The notes below the pieces were generated by a model, which saw only the letters and a program-made list of their open reading frames with translations, was not told the DNA's origin and made no database searches. Made by a program: the position numbers and the translations under genes. Of a stretch of DNA of 64,000 nt, positions 27,415 to 35,630 are shown piece after piece; within the stretch, counting starts at the first letter, position 1, and each line of letters begins with the position of its first letter. This stretch comes from Flavimobilis soli. GTDB lineage: Bacteria; Actinomycetota; Actinomycetes; Actinomycetales; Cellulomonadaceae. The stretch lies in the NCBI RefSeq assembly GCF_002564025.1, contig NZ_PDJH01000001.1, positions 620,001 to 684,000 on the forward strand, written 5' to 3'.

Positions 27415-27443
27415 ATGATCGAACATCTGTTCGATCGCGTCAA
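27415..27443 (-). promoter_or_regulatory. SOS promoter of HEPN-dinB with LexA box
   Basis: LexA box TCGAACATCTGTTCGA at 27419-27434 has perfect outer arms (TCGAAC/GTTCGA). On the minus strand it fills the spacer between TTGACG (-35, 27438-27443) and GATCAT (-10, 27415-27420), 17 bp apart. Repression by LexA and induction by DNA damage are inferred. Confidence 0.9.
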
Positions 27444-27466
27444 CCCTTGGCTCCGTGCTGTGCCCG

Positions 27467-27472
27467 TACGGT
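27467..27472 (+). promoter_or_regulatory. Leaderless -10 element, spermidine-synthase-like gene
   Basis: TACGGT ends 6 nt before the ATG at 27479, so transcription should start at or next to the start codon. No ribosome site is present. The LexA box of the divergent operon lies 33 bp upstream. Confidence 0.55.
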
Positions 27473-27478
27473 TGAGCC

Positions 27479-28396
27479 ATGGCTCGTTCGTCACGTCGAC
27501 ACAACCACGTCCCTCTGACACCGCAGGGCGCCGACCTGCCGGTCGGGCCCGTCGACATCGCCTCGGGGACGGTCGAGCTCGAGGTCGACCGCGACGACCC
27601 GCGCGCCGTCACCGTGCACGTCAACGGCGTCCCGAGCTCGTACGTCCACCTCGACGACCCCACCGTCCTCGCGTTCGAGTACATGCAGCAGATGGCGTGC
27701 CTGATCGATGCGCTCCCCGCCGGCCCGCTCTCGGTGGTCCACGTCGGCGCCGCCGGATGCTCTCTCGCCCGGTACGTCGCCTCGGCTCGTCCTGGCAGCC
27801 GCCAGCTCGCTCTCGACCCGGACCCGACGCTCCTCGAGCTCGTCCGCGGCTGGTTCGGCCTCCCGCGTGCGCCCGAGCTGCGGCTGCGCGCCCAGGACGG
27901 TCGCGAAGGCCTCGCGGGCCTGCGCGACTCGAGCGTCGACGTCGTCATCCGCGACGCGTTCGCACCCGACACCACCCCCACGCACCTCACGACGCAGCAG
28001 TTCCTCGCCGAGGTCGCGCGCGTCGTACGACCGGGCGGGATCTACCTCGCCAACATCGCCGACCGCGCTCCGCTCGCGCTCACCCGTGCTGAGGTCGCGA
28101 CCGCTCTCGCCGCGCGCGAGGTCTCGCCCGAGAGCGACGGCGTGCGCTCACCGTGGCGCGACGTGGCGCTCGTCGCCGAGCCTGCGGTCCTCAAGGGTCG
28201 CCGCTACGGCAACCTCGTCCTCGTCGCCGCGCGCGCCGGCGCCGACGGCGCGCAGCGACGCTCCTGGCTCAGCGACGTCGACCGCCCGCTCCGGGTGTTG
28301 CCCGTGCCAGCGACACGGCTCGGCCGCGACGAGCTCGCCACGATGAGCGCGGGAGCAGCGCCTCTCGTCGACCCGCCCGACCCTGCGGCCGCCTGA
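27479..28396 (+). CDS. Spermidine synthase-like SAM-binding protein
   Basis: 305 aa. Rossmann-fold SAM-binding motif SVVHVGAAGCSLARYV, acidic loop ALDPDPTLLEL and the post-II motif SVDVVIRDAFAPDTTPTHLT resemble polyamine synthases. The glycine motif is GAAGC rather than GGGDG, so true polyamine synthesis is uncertain; it could be a related methyltransferase. A leaderless promoter precedes it. It faces the PAC2 gene with only 5 bp between the stops. Confidence 0.75.
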   Translation: MARSSRRHNHVPLTPQGADLPVGPVDIASGTVELEVDRDDPRAVTVHVNGVPSSYVHLDDPTVLAFEYMQQMACLIDALPAGPLSVVHVGAAGCSLARYVASARPGSRQLALDPDPTLLELVRGWFGLPRAPELRLRAQDGREGLAGLRDSSVDVVIRDAFAPDTTPTHLTTQQFLAEVARVVRPGGIYLANIADRAPLALTRAEVATALAAREVSPESDGVRSPWRDVALVAEPAVLKGRRYGNLVLVAARAGADGAQRRSWLSDVDRPLRVLPVPATRLGRDELATMSAGAAPLVDPPDPAAA

Positions 28397-28401
28397 GGGC
28401 G

Positions 28402-29424
28402 TCAGCCCTCGTCGTCCTCGACCGAGTCGCCCGGCACCGAGTCGTCGGGCGCCGAGTCGTCGTCACGGCCGGAGTTGTCGCCCTCGCTGCCGCCGCCGTC
28501 GAACGAGGCGGACGTCTGCTCGGCGAGGAAGCGCTCGAACTCAGCACCGATCTCCTCGGCCGTCGGGATCGGCACAGGCTCAGCCAGGAGGCTCGTGCGA
28601 CCGACACCCTCGACGTACGCGTCGTACTGACGCTCGAGCGCGTGCACGACGCCGAGGATCTCCTCGGACTCGGACGCCTGCCGAGCGATCTCCTCGAGCG
28701 ACTCCGTCGCCGCCTCCTCGAGCGCCTCGGCGTCGAGGTCGAGGCCCGTCGCGACCTCGATCCGGCGCAGCGCCGCGAGCGCTGCGGGGGCGAACTGCCC
28801 CTGTGCGAGGTAGTGCGGCACGTGCACCGCGAAGCTCATGGCGTCCGCGCCGGCCTCGCCCAGGCGGCGCTCGAGCAGGGCGCCGAAGCTCCCGGGTACG
28901 GAGACCCGGCCGAAGATGCGCGGCTGCACGCCGACAAGCTCGGCTCGGGTGGCGCTCGTCGTGGCCCCGACGGGCCGCGTGTGCGGGACCGCCATCGGGA
29001 TGCCGTGGACGCCGACCGCGAGGCTCACGCCGAACTGGTCGACGAGCCCCTGGACCGCCGCTGCGACGCGCTCCCACTGCAGGTCGGGCTCGCGGCCGTG
29101 CATGAGGAGGAACCCGGTGCCCTCCGCGTCCTTCACGAGGTCGATGACGAGCCGCGGCTCGTCGTAGTCGGCCCAGTGGTCCTCGTCGAAGACCATCACG
29201 GGGCGGCGCGAGCGGTAGCTGAGGAGCTGGTCGACGTCGAACGTCACGAGACGACGAGCCTCGAGGCGGTCGCGCAGGTGGTCTGAGGTCAGCTCCGCGG
29301 TGCTCCCCGCGTCGACGAAGCCGTCGAGCACGTGGATGAGGACAGGCCCGTCCGCGCCAGGGCCGCTCGCCAGGCTGGCGGCGACGTCAGCGTCGAGGTG
29401 GTAGATGTCCTGCGGGTCGAGCAC
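28402..29424 (-). CDS. PAC2 family protein (proteasome-assembly-chaperone fold)
   Basis: 340 aa. PAC2-fold protein of the type widespread in actinobacteria. Conserved pieces include VLIHVLDGFVDAGSTAEL near the N-terminus, RRPVMVFDEDHWADYDEPRLV and GVHGIPMAVPHTRP. The C-terminus is a long acidic tail (Asp/Ser/Glu, last 30 residues). The GTG at 29424 follows CAGGAGGAGCCG; the 61-residue upstream extension is Arg-rich and unsupported. The biological role of bacterial PAC2 proteins is not established. Confidence 0.85.
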   Translation of the reverse strand: MLDPQDIYHLDADVAASLASGPGADGPVLIHVLDGFVDAGSTAELTSDHLRDRLEARRLVTFDVDQLLSYRSRRPVMVFDEDHWADYDEPRLVIDLVKDAEGTGFLLMHGREPDLQWERVAAAVQGLVDQFGVSLAVGVHGIPMAVPHTRPVGATTSATRAELVGVQPRIFGRVSVPGSFGALLERRLGEAGADAMSFAVHVPHYLAQGQFAPAALAALRRIEVATGLDLDAEALEEAATESLEEIARQASESEEILGVVHALERQYDAYVEGVGRTSLLAEPVPIPTAEEIGAEFERFLAEQTSASFDGGGSEGDNSGRDDDSAPDDSVPGDSVEDDEG

Positions 29425-29500
29425 CGGCTCCTCCTGTGGTGTCGTCGGCTGCGTGCCCGCTCGTGCGGGCCGCACACGTTCCAACGACGCCCGGTGCCGG

Positions 29501-29531
29501 TTGATTCCCGAGGCCACGCGTCCGTCATAAT
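29501..29531 (+). promoter_or_regulatory. helD promoter and eight-codon leader ORF
   Basis: TTGATT (29501-29506), a 19-bp spacer and CATAAT (29526-29531) form a reasonable promoter. Its predicted start site (about 29538-29540) coincides with a GTG at 29540 that opens an eight-codon frame (V T D E E S T R, stop at 29564-29566) ending 4 nt before the helD GTG. This could be a leaderless regulatory leader peptide. Confidence 0.5.
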
Positions 29532-29570
29532 GGTTGGCCGTGACCGACGAGGAGAGCACGAGGTGACCAG

Positions 29571-31805
29571 GTGACGGTCGACGACGGTCGGTCGGGGACG
29601 GCGGCACGTCCGCCAGAGGTGCTCAAGGAGCAGGCGGTCGTCGACGACCTCTACGCGCGGCTCGACGAGCTGCGCGCTCGCGCCCGCGCGCGACTGCGCG
29701 ACGTGCGCCGGTCCGGCCCGTCGGGTTCGCCGCAGAACCGCTCCGAGCGCGACGCCTTCGCGACGCTGTACGAGGATCGCCTCGCGCAGCTCGAGGCGGT
29801 CGAGGACCGCCTCGTCTTCGGTCGGCTCGATCTCGCCGACGGCGGCGACCGCTACGTCGGTCGCATCGGTCTGAGCGACGAGGCGCACAACTCCCTCCTC
29901 ACCGACTGGCGGGCGCCCGCCGCGCAGGCGTTCTACCGCGCGACGAGCGCGCAGCCCGACGGCGTCCTGCGCCGTCGGCACCTCGTCACGCGCGGCCGCG
30001 ACGTCGTCTCGGTCGAGGACGAGATCCTCGACCTCGACTCGATCGACGAGCATGACACGACCCACCTGTCGGGCGAGGGCGCGCTCGTCGCCGCGATGGC
30101 GGCGGGCCGCACGGGGCGGATGTCGGACATCGTCGCGACGATCCAGGCCGAGCAGGACCGCATCATCCGCTCGCCGCTCGAGGGAGCGCTCGTCGTCCAG
30201 GGCGGCCCGGGCACCGGCAAGACGGCGGTCGCGCTCCACCGCGCCGCGTACCTCCTCTACGCGCACCGGCGGGTGCTCGAGCGCTCGGGCGTGCTGCTCG
30301 TCGGCCCGAGCGAGGACTTCCTCGGGTACATCGACCAGGTGCTCCCCTCCCTCGGCGAGACGGGCGTCGTGTCGACGACGATCGGCTCGCTGCTGCCCGG
30401 AGTCCGCGCGACCGCGGTCGAGGGCGACATCGCGGCGCGCCTCAAGGGCGACCTCGGCTTCGCGCGGTCGATCGCCCGCGCCGTGCGCGCCCGCCAGCGT
30501 GTCCCGCGCGAGGACGTGCGGCTCGAGCTCGACGGCGTGCCGCTCGTCATCCGGCGTGGCGACGTCGAGCAGGCGATCGACCGGGCGCGCCGCACGCGCA
30601 AGCCGCACAACCTCGCGCGGGCCGTGTTCGTCAAGGACGTGCTCAAGCGGCTAGCGACGCAGTACGCCGAGCACGTGGGCACGGACATGGAGCCCGAGGA
30701 GCGCGCGATCGTGCTCGAGGACCTGCGCTCGCACCGCGACGTGCGCGTCACTCTCAACCTCGCGTGGTTCCCGATCACGCCGCAGCGCCTCGTCGAGGAC
30801 CTGTGGGTCAAGCCGCACCGCCTCGCGGAGGCGGCGCCGCACCTGAGCGCGGAGCAGCGCGCCGCGCTGCGTCGCGAGCCGGGCGCGCCCTGGACGGACG
30901 CGGACGTCCCGCTGCTCGACGAGGCGGCCGAGCTGCTCGGCGAGGACGACGAGGCGTCGCGCGCCCAGGCGCGCGCGGACGCGGAGCAGCGCAAGCGCGA
31001 CGTCGAGTACGCCCAGCAGGTCCTTTCCCGCTCGGATGCCGGTGCGCTCGTGTCCGCGGAGATGCTCGCGGACCGCTTCTCGTCGGGTGGCTCGACGCTC
31101 ACGACGGCGGAGCGCGCCGCGGCCGACAGGTCGTGGACGTACGGGCACGTGATCGTCGACGAGGCCCAAGAGCTCTCGCCGATGGCGTGGCGGATGCTGC
31201 TGCGCCGCTGCCCCACGCAGTCGATGACGATCGTGGGAGACGTCGCCCAGACGTCGAGCAGCGCGGGTACACGTTCGTGGTCGGCGATGTTCTCGCAGGT
31301 GCTCCGCCCGGGCTGGCGCCTCGAGGAGCTCACGGTGAACTACCGGACGCCGTCGGCCATCGCGGAGGCGGCCCAGCGGGCTGCGGTCGCGGCACGTCTT
31401 CCCGTCTCTCAGGTGACGTCGGCGCGCGAGGTGCCCGAGTCGCTGCACGTGGTCGCGCTCGTCGACGGCGAGCAGCAGCTCCGCGACCTCGTGTCCGACG
31501 CCGTCGCCCGCCACGTGCGTGCGGACGGCACCGGCCGCGTCGCCGTCCTGGCCGCGCCCGGACGCGTGGACCGCCTGCGCGAGGTGCTCTCAGACCCGGC
31601 TGACGGTGTGCGCACCCCCGTGCCGGACGCTCTGGTCGTCCTCGACGTCCGCAGCTCGAAGGGTCTCGAGTTCGACGCCGTCGTGCTCGTCGAGCCCGAC
31701 GAGCTCGCTCCGTCGGACCTGTACGTGGCGATGACCCGCCCGACGCAGCAGCTCGTGCTGGTGCACTCGCGCGACCTGCCGGAGGGTGTCGTCCCGCAGC
31801 TGTGA
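29571..31805 (+). CDS. helD: RNA polymerase recycling motor HelD (UvrD/Rep-like)
   Basis: 744 aa SF1-type ATPase that prises nucleic acid from RNA polymerase; actinobacterial relatives can protect against rifampicin. The N-terminal 70 residues form a charged helical arm (EQAVVDDLYARLDELRARARARL). Walker A VVQGGPGTGKTAVALHRAAYLLY is near residue 208; Walker B VIVDEAQELSPM near 530; the C-terminal UvrD-like domain has LEELTVNYRTPSAIAEAA and LYVAMTRPTQQLVLVH. GTG at 29571 follows GAGGTGACCAG. No rifampicin-associated palindrome was found upstream. Confidence 0.88.
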   Translation: MTVDDGRSGTAARPPEVLKEQAVVDDLYARLDELRARARARLRDVRRSGPSGSPQNRSERDAFATLYEDRLAQLEAVEDRLVFGRLDLADGGDRYVGRIGLSDEAHNSLLTDWRAPAAQAFYRATSAQPDGVLRRRHLVTRGRDVVSVEDEILDLDSIDEHDTTHLSGEGALVAAMAAGRTGRMSDIVATIQAEQDRIIRSPLEGALVVQGGPGTGKTAVALHRAAYLLYAHRRVLERSGVLLVGPSEDFLGYIDQVLPSLGETGVVSTTIGSLLPGVRATAVEGDIAARLKGDLGFARSIARAVRARQRVPREDVRLELDGVPLVIRRGDVEQAIDRARRTRKPHNLARAVFVKDVLKRLATQYAEHVGTDMEPEERAIVLEDLRSHRDVRVTLNLAWFPITPQRLVEDLWVKPHRLAEAAPHLSAEQRAALRREPGAPWTDADVPLLDEAAELLGEDDEASRAQARADAEQRKRDVEYAQQVLSRSDAGALVSAEMLADRFSSGGSTLTTAERAAADRSWTYGHVIVDEAQELSPMAWRMLLRRCPTQSMTIVGDVAQTSSSAGTRSWSAMFSQVLRPGWRLEELTVNYRTPSAIAEAAQRAAVAARLPVSQVTSAREVPESLHVVALVDGEQQLRDLVSDAVARHVRADGTGRVAVLAAPGRVDRLREVLSDPADGVRTPVPDALVVLDVRSSKGLEFDAVVLVEPDELAPSDLYVAMTRPTQQLVLVHSRDLPEGVVPQL

Positions 31806-31851
31806 CGGGTCCAGCGGCTGGACGGGTTTGTGGGGCCCGTCGCGCCCGGCC

Positions 31852-31857
31852 GATACT
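31852..31857 (+). promoter_or_regulatory. Leaderless -10 element of serA
   Basis: GATACT lies 6 nt before the serA GTG at 31864 and nothing resembles a ribosome site, so a leaderless transcript is expected. This decides the start over an in-frame upstream start at 31786 that lies inside helD. Confidence 0.55.
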
Positions 31858-31863
31858 GGCCGG

Positions 31864-33063
31864 GTGCAACGAGCCCTTCTGCTGGAGAATCTCCACCCTC
31901 TCGCCACCTCGATCCTGCAGGCGCAGGGCATCGAGGTAGTCACACGCACCGGCGCTCTCGACGAGTCTGAGCTCATCGACGCGCTGGACGGCGTGCACAT
32001 CCTGGGTATCAGGTCCAAGACCACCGTCTCGCAGCGCGTGATCGAGTCCGCGCCGGACCTCATGGCGATCGGTGCGTTCTGCATCGGCACCAACCAGATC
32101 GACCTCGCGGCTGCGGCGCGTCACGGTGTCGCGGCGTTCAACGCGCCGTTCTCGAACACCCGCTCGGTCGTGGAGATCGCGATCGCCGACATCATCGCGC
32201 TCACGCGTCGCCTGACGGTGTTCAACGACGAGATGCACGCCGGGGTCTGGAACAAGTCGGCGGTCGGCGCGCACGAGGTGCGCGGCCGCACGCTCGGCAT
32301 CGTCGGGTACGGCAACATCGGCACGCAGCTGTCGGTGCTCGCCGAGAACCTCGGCATGTCTGTCGTCTTCTACGACACCGCGGAGAAGCTCGCTCTCGGC
32401 AACGCGCGCCGCATGGAGTCGCTCGACGAGCTGCTCGAGGTCGCGGACATCGTGACGCTCCACGTCGACGGCCGCGCGGGCAACGCCGGCATGTTCGGTG
32501 CGGAGCAGGTCGCGAAGATGCGCCCGGGCGCGATCTTCCTCAACCTGTCGCGCGGTTTCGTCGTCGACTACGGTGCCTTGCGCGACGCGATCCTGTCCGG
32601 TCAGGTGGCTGGCGCCGCGGTCGACGTCTTCCCGACGGAGCCGAAGCGCAAGGGCGACCCGTTCACCTCGGAGCTCCAGGGCCTTCCGAACGTCATCCTC
32701 ACCCCGCACACGGGCGGCTCGACCGAGGAGGCGCAGGAGGCGATCGGCCAGTTCGTCGCGACGAAGATCCGCGACTACCTGTCGACGGGCTCGACGACTC
32801 TGAGCGTCAACCTACCGAACCTTGCGCTCGAGCACGGCGACGGCGTCAACCGGCTCGCCTACCTGCACCGCAACGTGCCTGGAGTGCTGGCCCGCGTCAA
32901 CCAGATCCTCGCTGCCCACGACGTCAACATCGAAGGCCAGCTCCTCGCGACGCGTGGCGAGCTCGGTTACGTCGTCACTGACGCCGAGGGCGCCATCCCC
33001 GCCGGGGTGCTCGACGAGCTCGGCGCGCTCGACGCGACGATCCGTCTCCTGCAGGTCGGCTGA
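31864..33063 (+). CDS. serA: D-3-phosphoglycerate dehydrogenase with ACT domain
   Basis: First enzyme of serine synthesis (3-phosphoglycerate to 3-phosphohydroxypyruvate, NAD). 399 aa of the short, E. coli-like type: substrate domain, NAD Rossmann motif GIVGYGNIGTQLS, catalytic Arg in NLSRGFVVDYG, catalytic His in LTPHTGGSTEEA, and a C-terminal ACT domain (from about residue 325, HRNVPGVLARVNQIL) for serine feedback. Followed by a strong hairpin terminator, so it is probably monocistronic. Confidence 0.92.
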   Translation: MQRALLLENLHPLATSILQAQGIEVVTRTGALDESELIDALDGVHILGIRSKTTVSQRVIESAPDLMAIGAFCIGTNQIDLAAAARHGVAAFNAPFSNTRSVVEIAIADIIALTRRLTVFNDEMHAGVWNKSAVGAHEVRGRTLGIVGYGNIGTQLSVLAENLGMSVVFYDTAEKLALGNARRMESLDELLEVADIVTLHVDGRAGNAGMFGAEQVAKMRPGAIFLNLSRGFVVDYGALRDAILSGQVAGAAVDVFPTEPKRKGDPFTSELQGLPNVILTPHTGGSTEEAQEAIGQFVATKIRDYLSTGSTTLSVNLPNLALEHGDGVNRLAYLHRNVPGVLARVNQILAAHDVNIEGQLLATRGELGYVVTDAEGAIPAGVLDELGALDATIRLLQVG

Positions 33064-33075
33064 ACCAGAACGGTA

Positions 33076-33110
33076 CGAGGGGCGCCCGGGATGTTCCCGG
33101 GCGCCCCTCG
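33076..33110 (+). terminator. Perfect 15-bp hairpin after serA
   Basis: CGAGGGGCGCCCGGG, loop ATGTT, then the exact reverse complement. It lies between serA and the convergent DUF5302 gene and could serve both. No T-tract follows. Confidence 0.85.
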
Positions 33111-33128
33111 TCGTCTGCGCGGACGGTG

Positions 33129-33308
33129 TCAGCCGGACTTCCGGCGGAAGGTCCGCTGCGTCGGTCCGCTGGTCTCGGAGCCGTGCACCGCTCCGGTGTT
33201 CTGCTCGCTGTCACCGCCGGGGTGCTGGGCCGCGCTCTTGCGCTCGAGCGCCTCGCGGAACTTGTCCTTCACGTCCTGCGGCACTGCTGGGCGCTTGTCG
33301 TCCGTCAT
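33129..33308 (-). CDS. DUF5302-like small protein
   Basis: 59 aa, hydrophilic: MTDDKRPAVPQDVKDKFREA at the N-terminus and QRTFRRKSG at the C-terminus, a pattern seen in the DUF5302 family of small actinobacterial proteins. GGAGGTGAGGC precedes the ATG at 33308 with good spacing, supporting expression. Function unknown. Confidence 0.75.
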   Translation of the reverse strand: MTDDKRPAVPQDVKDKFREALERKSAAQHPGGDSEQNTGAVHGSETSGPTQRTFRRKSG

Positions 33309-33409
33309 GCCTCACCTCCGTGTGTGTCGACGGGCCGCGTCTGCGACGCCTGCTCCCCAGCCTGCCCCGATCCTGACGGGTGCGCCAGGAGAAATCGCTG
33401 GGCAGAGGG

Positions 33410-33426
33410 CGCGGGCCTGGCCCGCG
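33410..33426 (-). terminator. Possible hairpin after nrdR
   Basis: CGCGGG, CCTGG, CCCGCG: short GC-rich inverted repeat 43 bp past the nrdR stop. The remainder of 33309-33468 shows nothing else. Confidence 0.35.
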
Positions 33427-33468
33427 GCGAGACGATCGAGCCCGCAGACGGCGCCCGGGGCGAGGGAC

Positions 33469-33975
33469 CTACTCGGTGACACCGACCTCGTCGGTGTCGA
33501 CGACCTCGTCGTTCTGCGACTCAGCCTTCTCGCGGTCGGCACGCAGGGCGGTGATGGCGGCCTCGAAGTCCTCGAGCGAACCGAAGTCCTGGTAGACGCT
33601 CGCGAAGCGGAGGTAGGCGACCTCGTCGAGCTCGCGGAGCGGGCCGAGGATCGACAGGCCGATCTCGTTCGCGTCGATCTCGGCGCTGCCCGACCCACGG
33701 ATGGAGTCCTCGACGCGCTGCGCGAGGATCGCGAGGTCGTCGTCGCTCACGGGCCGGCCCTGGCAGGCCTTGCGGACGCCGTTGACGACCTTCTCGCGGC
33801 TGAACGGCTCGGTCGCACCCGAGCGCTTGACGACCGTGAGGCTCGAGGTCTCGATCGTGGAGAAGCGCTTCTGGCACGCGGTGCACTGACGCCTGCGCCG
33901 GATGGAGAGGCCGTCGTCCGAAGTGCGGGAATCGATGACTCGCGAATCCTGATTCCGGCAGAACGGGCAGTGCAT
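33469..33975 (-). CDS. nrdR: Ribonucleotide reductase repressor NrdR
   Basis: 168 aa zinc-ribbon and ATP-cone repressor that senses dATP/ATP and binds NrdR boxes before nrd operons. The N-terminal zinc ribbon is [13 protein letters not shown] with the second Cys pair in [10 protein letters not shown]; the ATP cone follows ([20 protein letters not shown]). ATG at 33975, one codon inside a GTG at 33978. No NrdR box was noticed in the window. Order nrdR, LysM gene, lexA is conserved in actinobacteria. Confidence 0.96.
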   Translation of the reverse strand: MHCPFCRNQDSRVIDSRTSDDGLSIRRRRQCTACQKRFSTIETSSLTVVKRSGATEPFSREKVVNGVRKACQGRPVSDDDLAILAQRVEDSIRGSGSAEIDANEIGLSILGPLRELDEVAYLRFASVYQDFGSLEDFEAAITALRADREKAESQNDEVVDTDEVGVTE

Positions 33976-34075
33976 CACAGTCCTTCGCGACGGGCGGGGC
34001 GTACTCTCTCGCCGAATCTAGGTGGCGCACCACCGTGAAGCAAGGCAAACCGCCGCGCGAAGGGTGCTCACCTGA

Positions 34076-34477
34076 TCACGGAAGGACGGGCACCACGAGC
34101 TGCTGACCGACCGACAGCTGGCTGCCGGAGAGCTGGTTGAGCTCCATGACGTCGTCCATGACGTCGCGGACGTCCTGCCCGGCCGGCGTGGCCGCGGATG
34201 CGATCTGCCACAGGGACTCCCCCGACGCGACGGTGTGGACGGTGACCTCATGCGGCGCCGCCGGAGCGTCAGCGTCCGCGCCCGATGCGAACAGGACGGC
34301 ACCGAGCGCGACGACCAGCAGCGCGAGCAGCGAGAGCACGACGCGCCCACGACGCGTGAGGCGCAGCGGCGCCTCCGCCCGCGGCGGTCGCGCTGCGGAG
34401 ACACGCTGCACGCGCGGGCGCAGCTCGACGACGACACCGGTGCGTGCGCCCGGCCCTGCGACCACCATGCTGCTCAT
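34076..34477 (-). CDS. LysM protein, DivS/ChiZ/YneA-like SOS division inhibitor (predicted)
   Basis: 133 aa: basic cytoplasmic tail, one transmembrane segment (VVLSLLALLVVALGAVLFA, about residues 46-64), and a C-terminal LysM domain (about 80-132, HTVASGESLWQIASAATPAG and QLSVGQQLVVPVLP). The layout and its place between nrdR and lexA match Rv2719c (ChiZ) of Mycobacterium and DivS of Corynebacterium, which stall septation during DNA damage. Two tandem LexA boxes sit at its predicted transcription start. ATG at 34477; GGAG 5 nt upstream. Confidence 0.82.
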   Translation of the reverse strand: MSSMVVAGPGARTGVVVELRPRVQRVSAARPPRAEAPLRLTRRGRVVLSLLALLVVALGAVLFASGADADAPAAPHEVTVHTVASGESLWQIASAATPAGQDVRDVMDDVMELNQLSGSQLSVGQQLVVPVLP

Positions 34478-34519
34478 CTGAACTCCGCTCCCGGCACCCC
34501 CCGGCGCCTGCTCCTCGAA

Positions 34520-34579
34520 TCGAACACTTGTGCGTCGAACGCTTGTTCTATTTCTAGCAGCGCCGAGGACGCTTGTCGA
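34520..34579 (-). promoter_or_regulatory. SOS promoter of the LysM gene with two LexA boxes
   Basis: On the minus strand TCGACA (-35, 34574-34579) and TAGAAA (-10, 34551-34556) are 17 bp apart. Immediately downstream lie TCGAACGCTTGTTCTA (34535-34550, near-perfect LexA box) and TCGAACACTTGTGCGT (34520-34535, one good half). They cover the expected start site. Confidence 0.8.
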
Positions 34580-34586
34580 GACACGA

Positions 34587-34627
34587 TCGAACGGGTGTTT
34601 GAAACGTGTCCCGCGCTCCCCTACGCT
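34587..34627 (+). promoter_or_regulatory. lexA promoter with LexA box over the -35
   Basis: TTGAAA (34599-34604), 17 bp, TACGCT (34622-34627). A LexA box TCGAACGGGTGTTTGA (34587-34602) overlaps the -35. The leader to the lexA GTG at 34728 is about 95 nt. Autorepression is inferred. Confidence 0.82.
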
Positions 34628-34727
34628 GAAGCAAGAGCATCACGAGCCTCTGACACTGCGGTGCGGCGGTCTGGATGCCCGCCTGACCACCCGGGACGGC
34701 GACCGTCCGACGAGCAGGGAGCCGAGC

Positions 34728-35480
34728 GTGAACGAGACCAGGACGCGAGAAGCCGACGTGGATACGGGCGGAGAGGTCGTCGCCCTCGACGAGACCCTGA
34801 CGCCGCGCCAGCGCGCCGTCCTCGAGTGCATCCGTCAGTCGCTCGAGGCGCGCGGCTACCCGCCCACGATGCGCGAGATCGGGGAGCGCGTCGGCCTCAC
34901 GAGCCCGTCCAGCGTCAAGCACCAGCTCGAGGTGCTCGAGCGCAAGGGATTCCTCCGCCGCGACCCGAACAGGCCGCGCGCGATGGAGATCGTGCAGCCG
35001 CACGACGCACAGCTCGTCCCGCTCGACCGCGGCCCGGCCGAGGTGACCGCCCACCCGGCCCTCGCGCTCGCCTCCGAGGGCGCGGCGCCCGACGACAACC
35101 GCCCCGCGCCGTCGTACGTGCCGCTCGTCGGGCGCATCGCCGCCGGCGGCCCGATCCTCGCCGACCAGGTCGTCGAGGACGTGTTCCCGCTCCCCCGCCA
35201 GCTCGTCGGCGACGGGGACCTGTTCCTCCTGACCGTCGTCGGCGACTCGATGATCGAGGCGGCGATCTGCGATGGCGACCTCGTGGTCGTCCGCAGCCAG
35301 CCGGTCGCCGAGAACGGCGAGATCGTCGCCGCCATGATCGACGGCGAGGCGACCGTCAAGACGCTGCGCCGCGCGAGCGACGGCGTCTGGCTCATGCCCG
35401 CCAACCCGGCGTACCAGCCCATCCCCGGCAACGACGCGACCATCCTCGGCCGTGTCGTGAGCGTGCTGCGATCGCTCTAG
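34728..35480 (+). CDS. lexA: SOS repressor LexA
   Basis: 250 aa autoproteolytic repressor. N-terminal winged helix ([43 protein letters not shown]). The Ala-Gly cleavage site is in RIAAGGP; catalytic Ser in [10 protein letters not shown] and Lys in ATVKTLRR. The GTG at 34728 was chosen because GGGAG precedes it and the upstream in-frame extension (to 34530) would cross the promoter. A perfect hairpin follows the stop. Confidence 0.96.
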   Translation: MNETRTREADVDTGGEVVALDETLTPRQRAVLECIRQSLEARGYPPTMREIGERVGLTSPSSVKHQLEVLERKGFLRRDPNRPRAMEIVQPHDAQLVPLDRGPAEVTAHPALALASEGAAPDDNRPAPSYVPLVGRIAAGGPILADQVVEDVFPLPRQLVGDGDLFLLTVVGDSMIEAAICDGDLVVVRSQPVAENGEIVAAMIDGEATVKTLRRASDGVWLMPANPAYQPIPGNDATILGRVVSVLRSL

Positions 35481-35514
35481 CAGTCACCGCCCACAGCGGG
35501 CTGTCCAGACATGG

Positions 35515-35547
35515 CGCGGGCCCGGACCTCCAAGGTCCGGGCCCGCG
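35515..35547. terminator. Perfect 15-bp hairpin between lexA and ldh
   Basis: CGCGGGCCCGGACCT, loop CCA, and the exact reverse complement, between convergent lexA and ldh. Probably a bidirectional terminator. The rest of 35481-35630 holds nothing recognisable. Confidence 0.85.
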
Positions 35548-35630
35548 TCACGTCTGCTTGCTCGCGTCCGAGCGGCTGAGCCACCGGGTTCCCGAGCGTC
35601 CGGGGTGCCGACCCTACGGTCGGCAGCGCG

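Noticed and set aside
29425..29570. Rifampicin-associated element upstream of helD
   Set aside because: No inverted repeat of the GGGGCTTGC type was found in the gap.
34530..34727. N-terminal extension of LexA to 34530
   Set aside because: It would place coding sequence over the promoter and LexA box, and the added residues do not resemble LexA.
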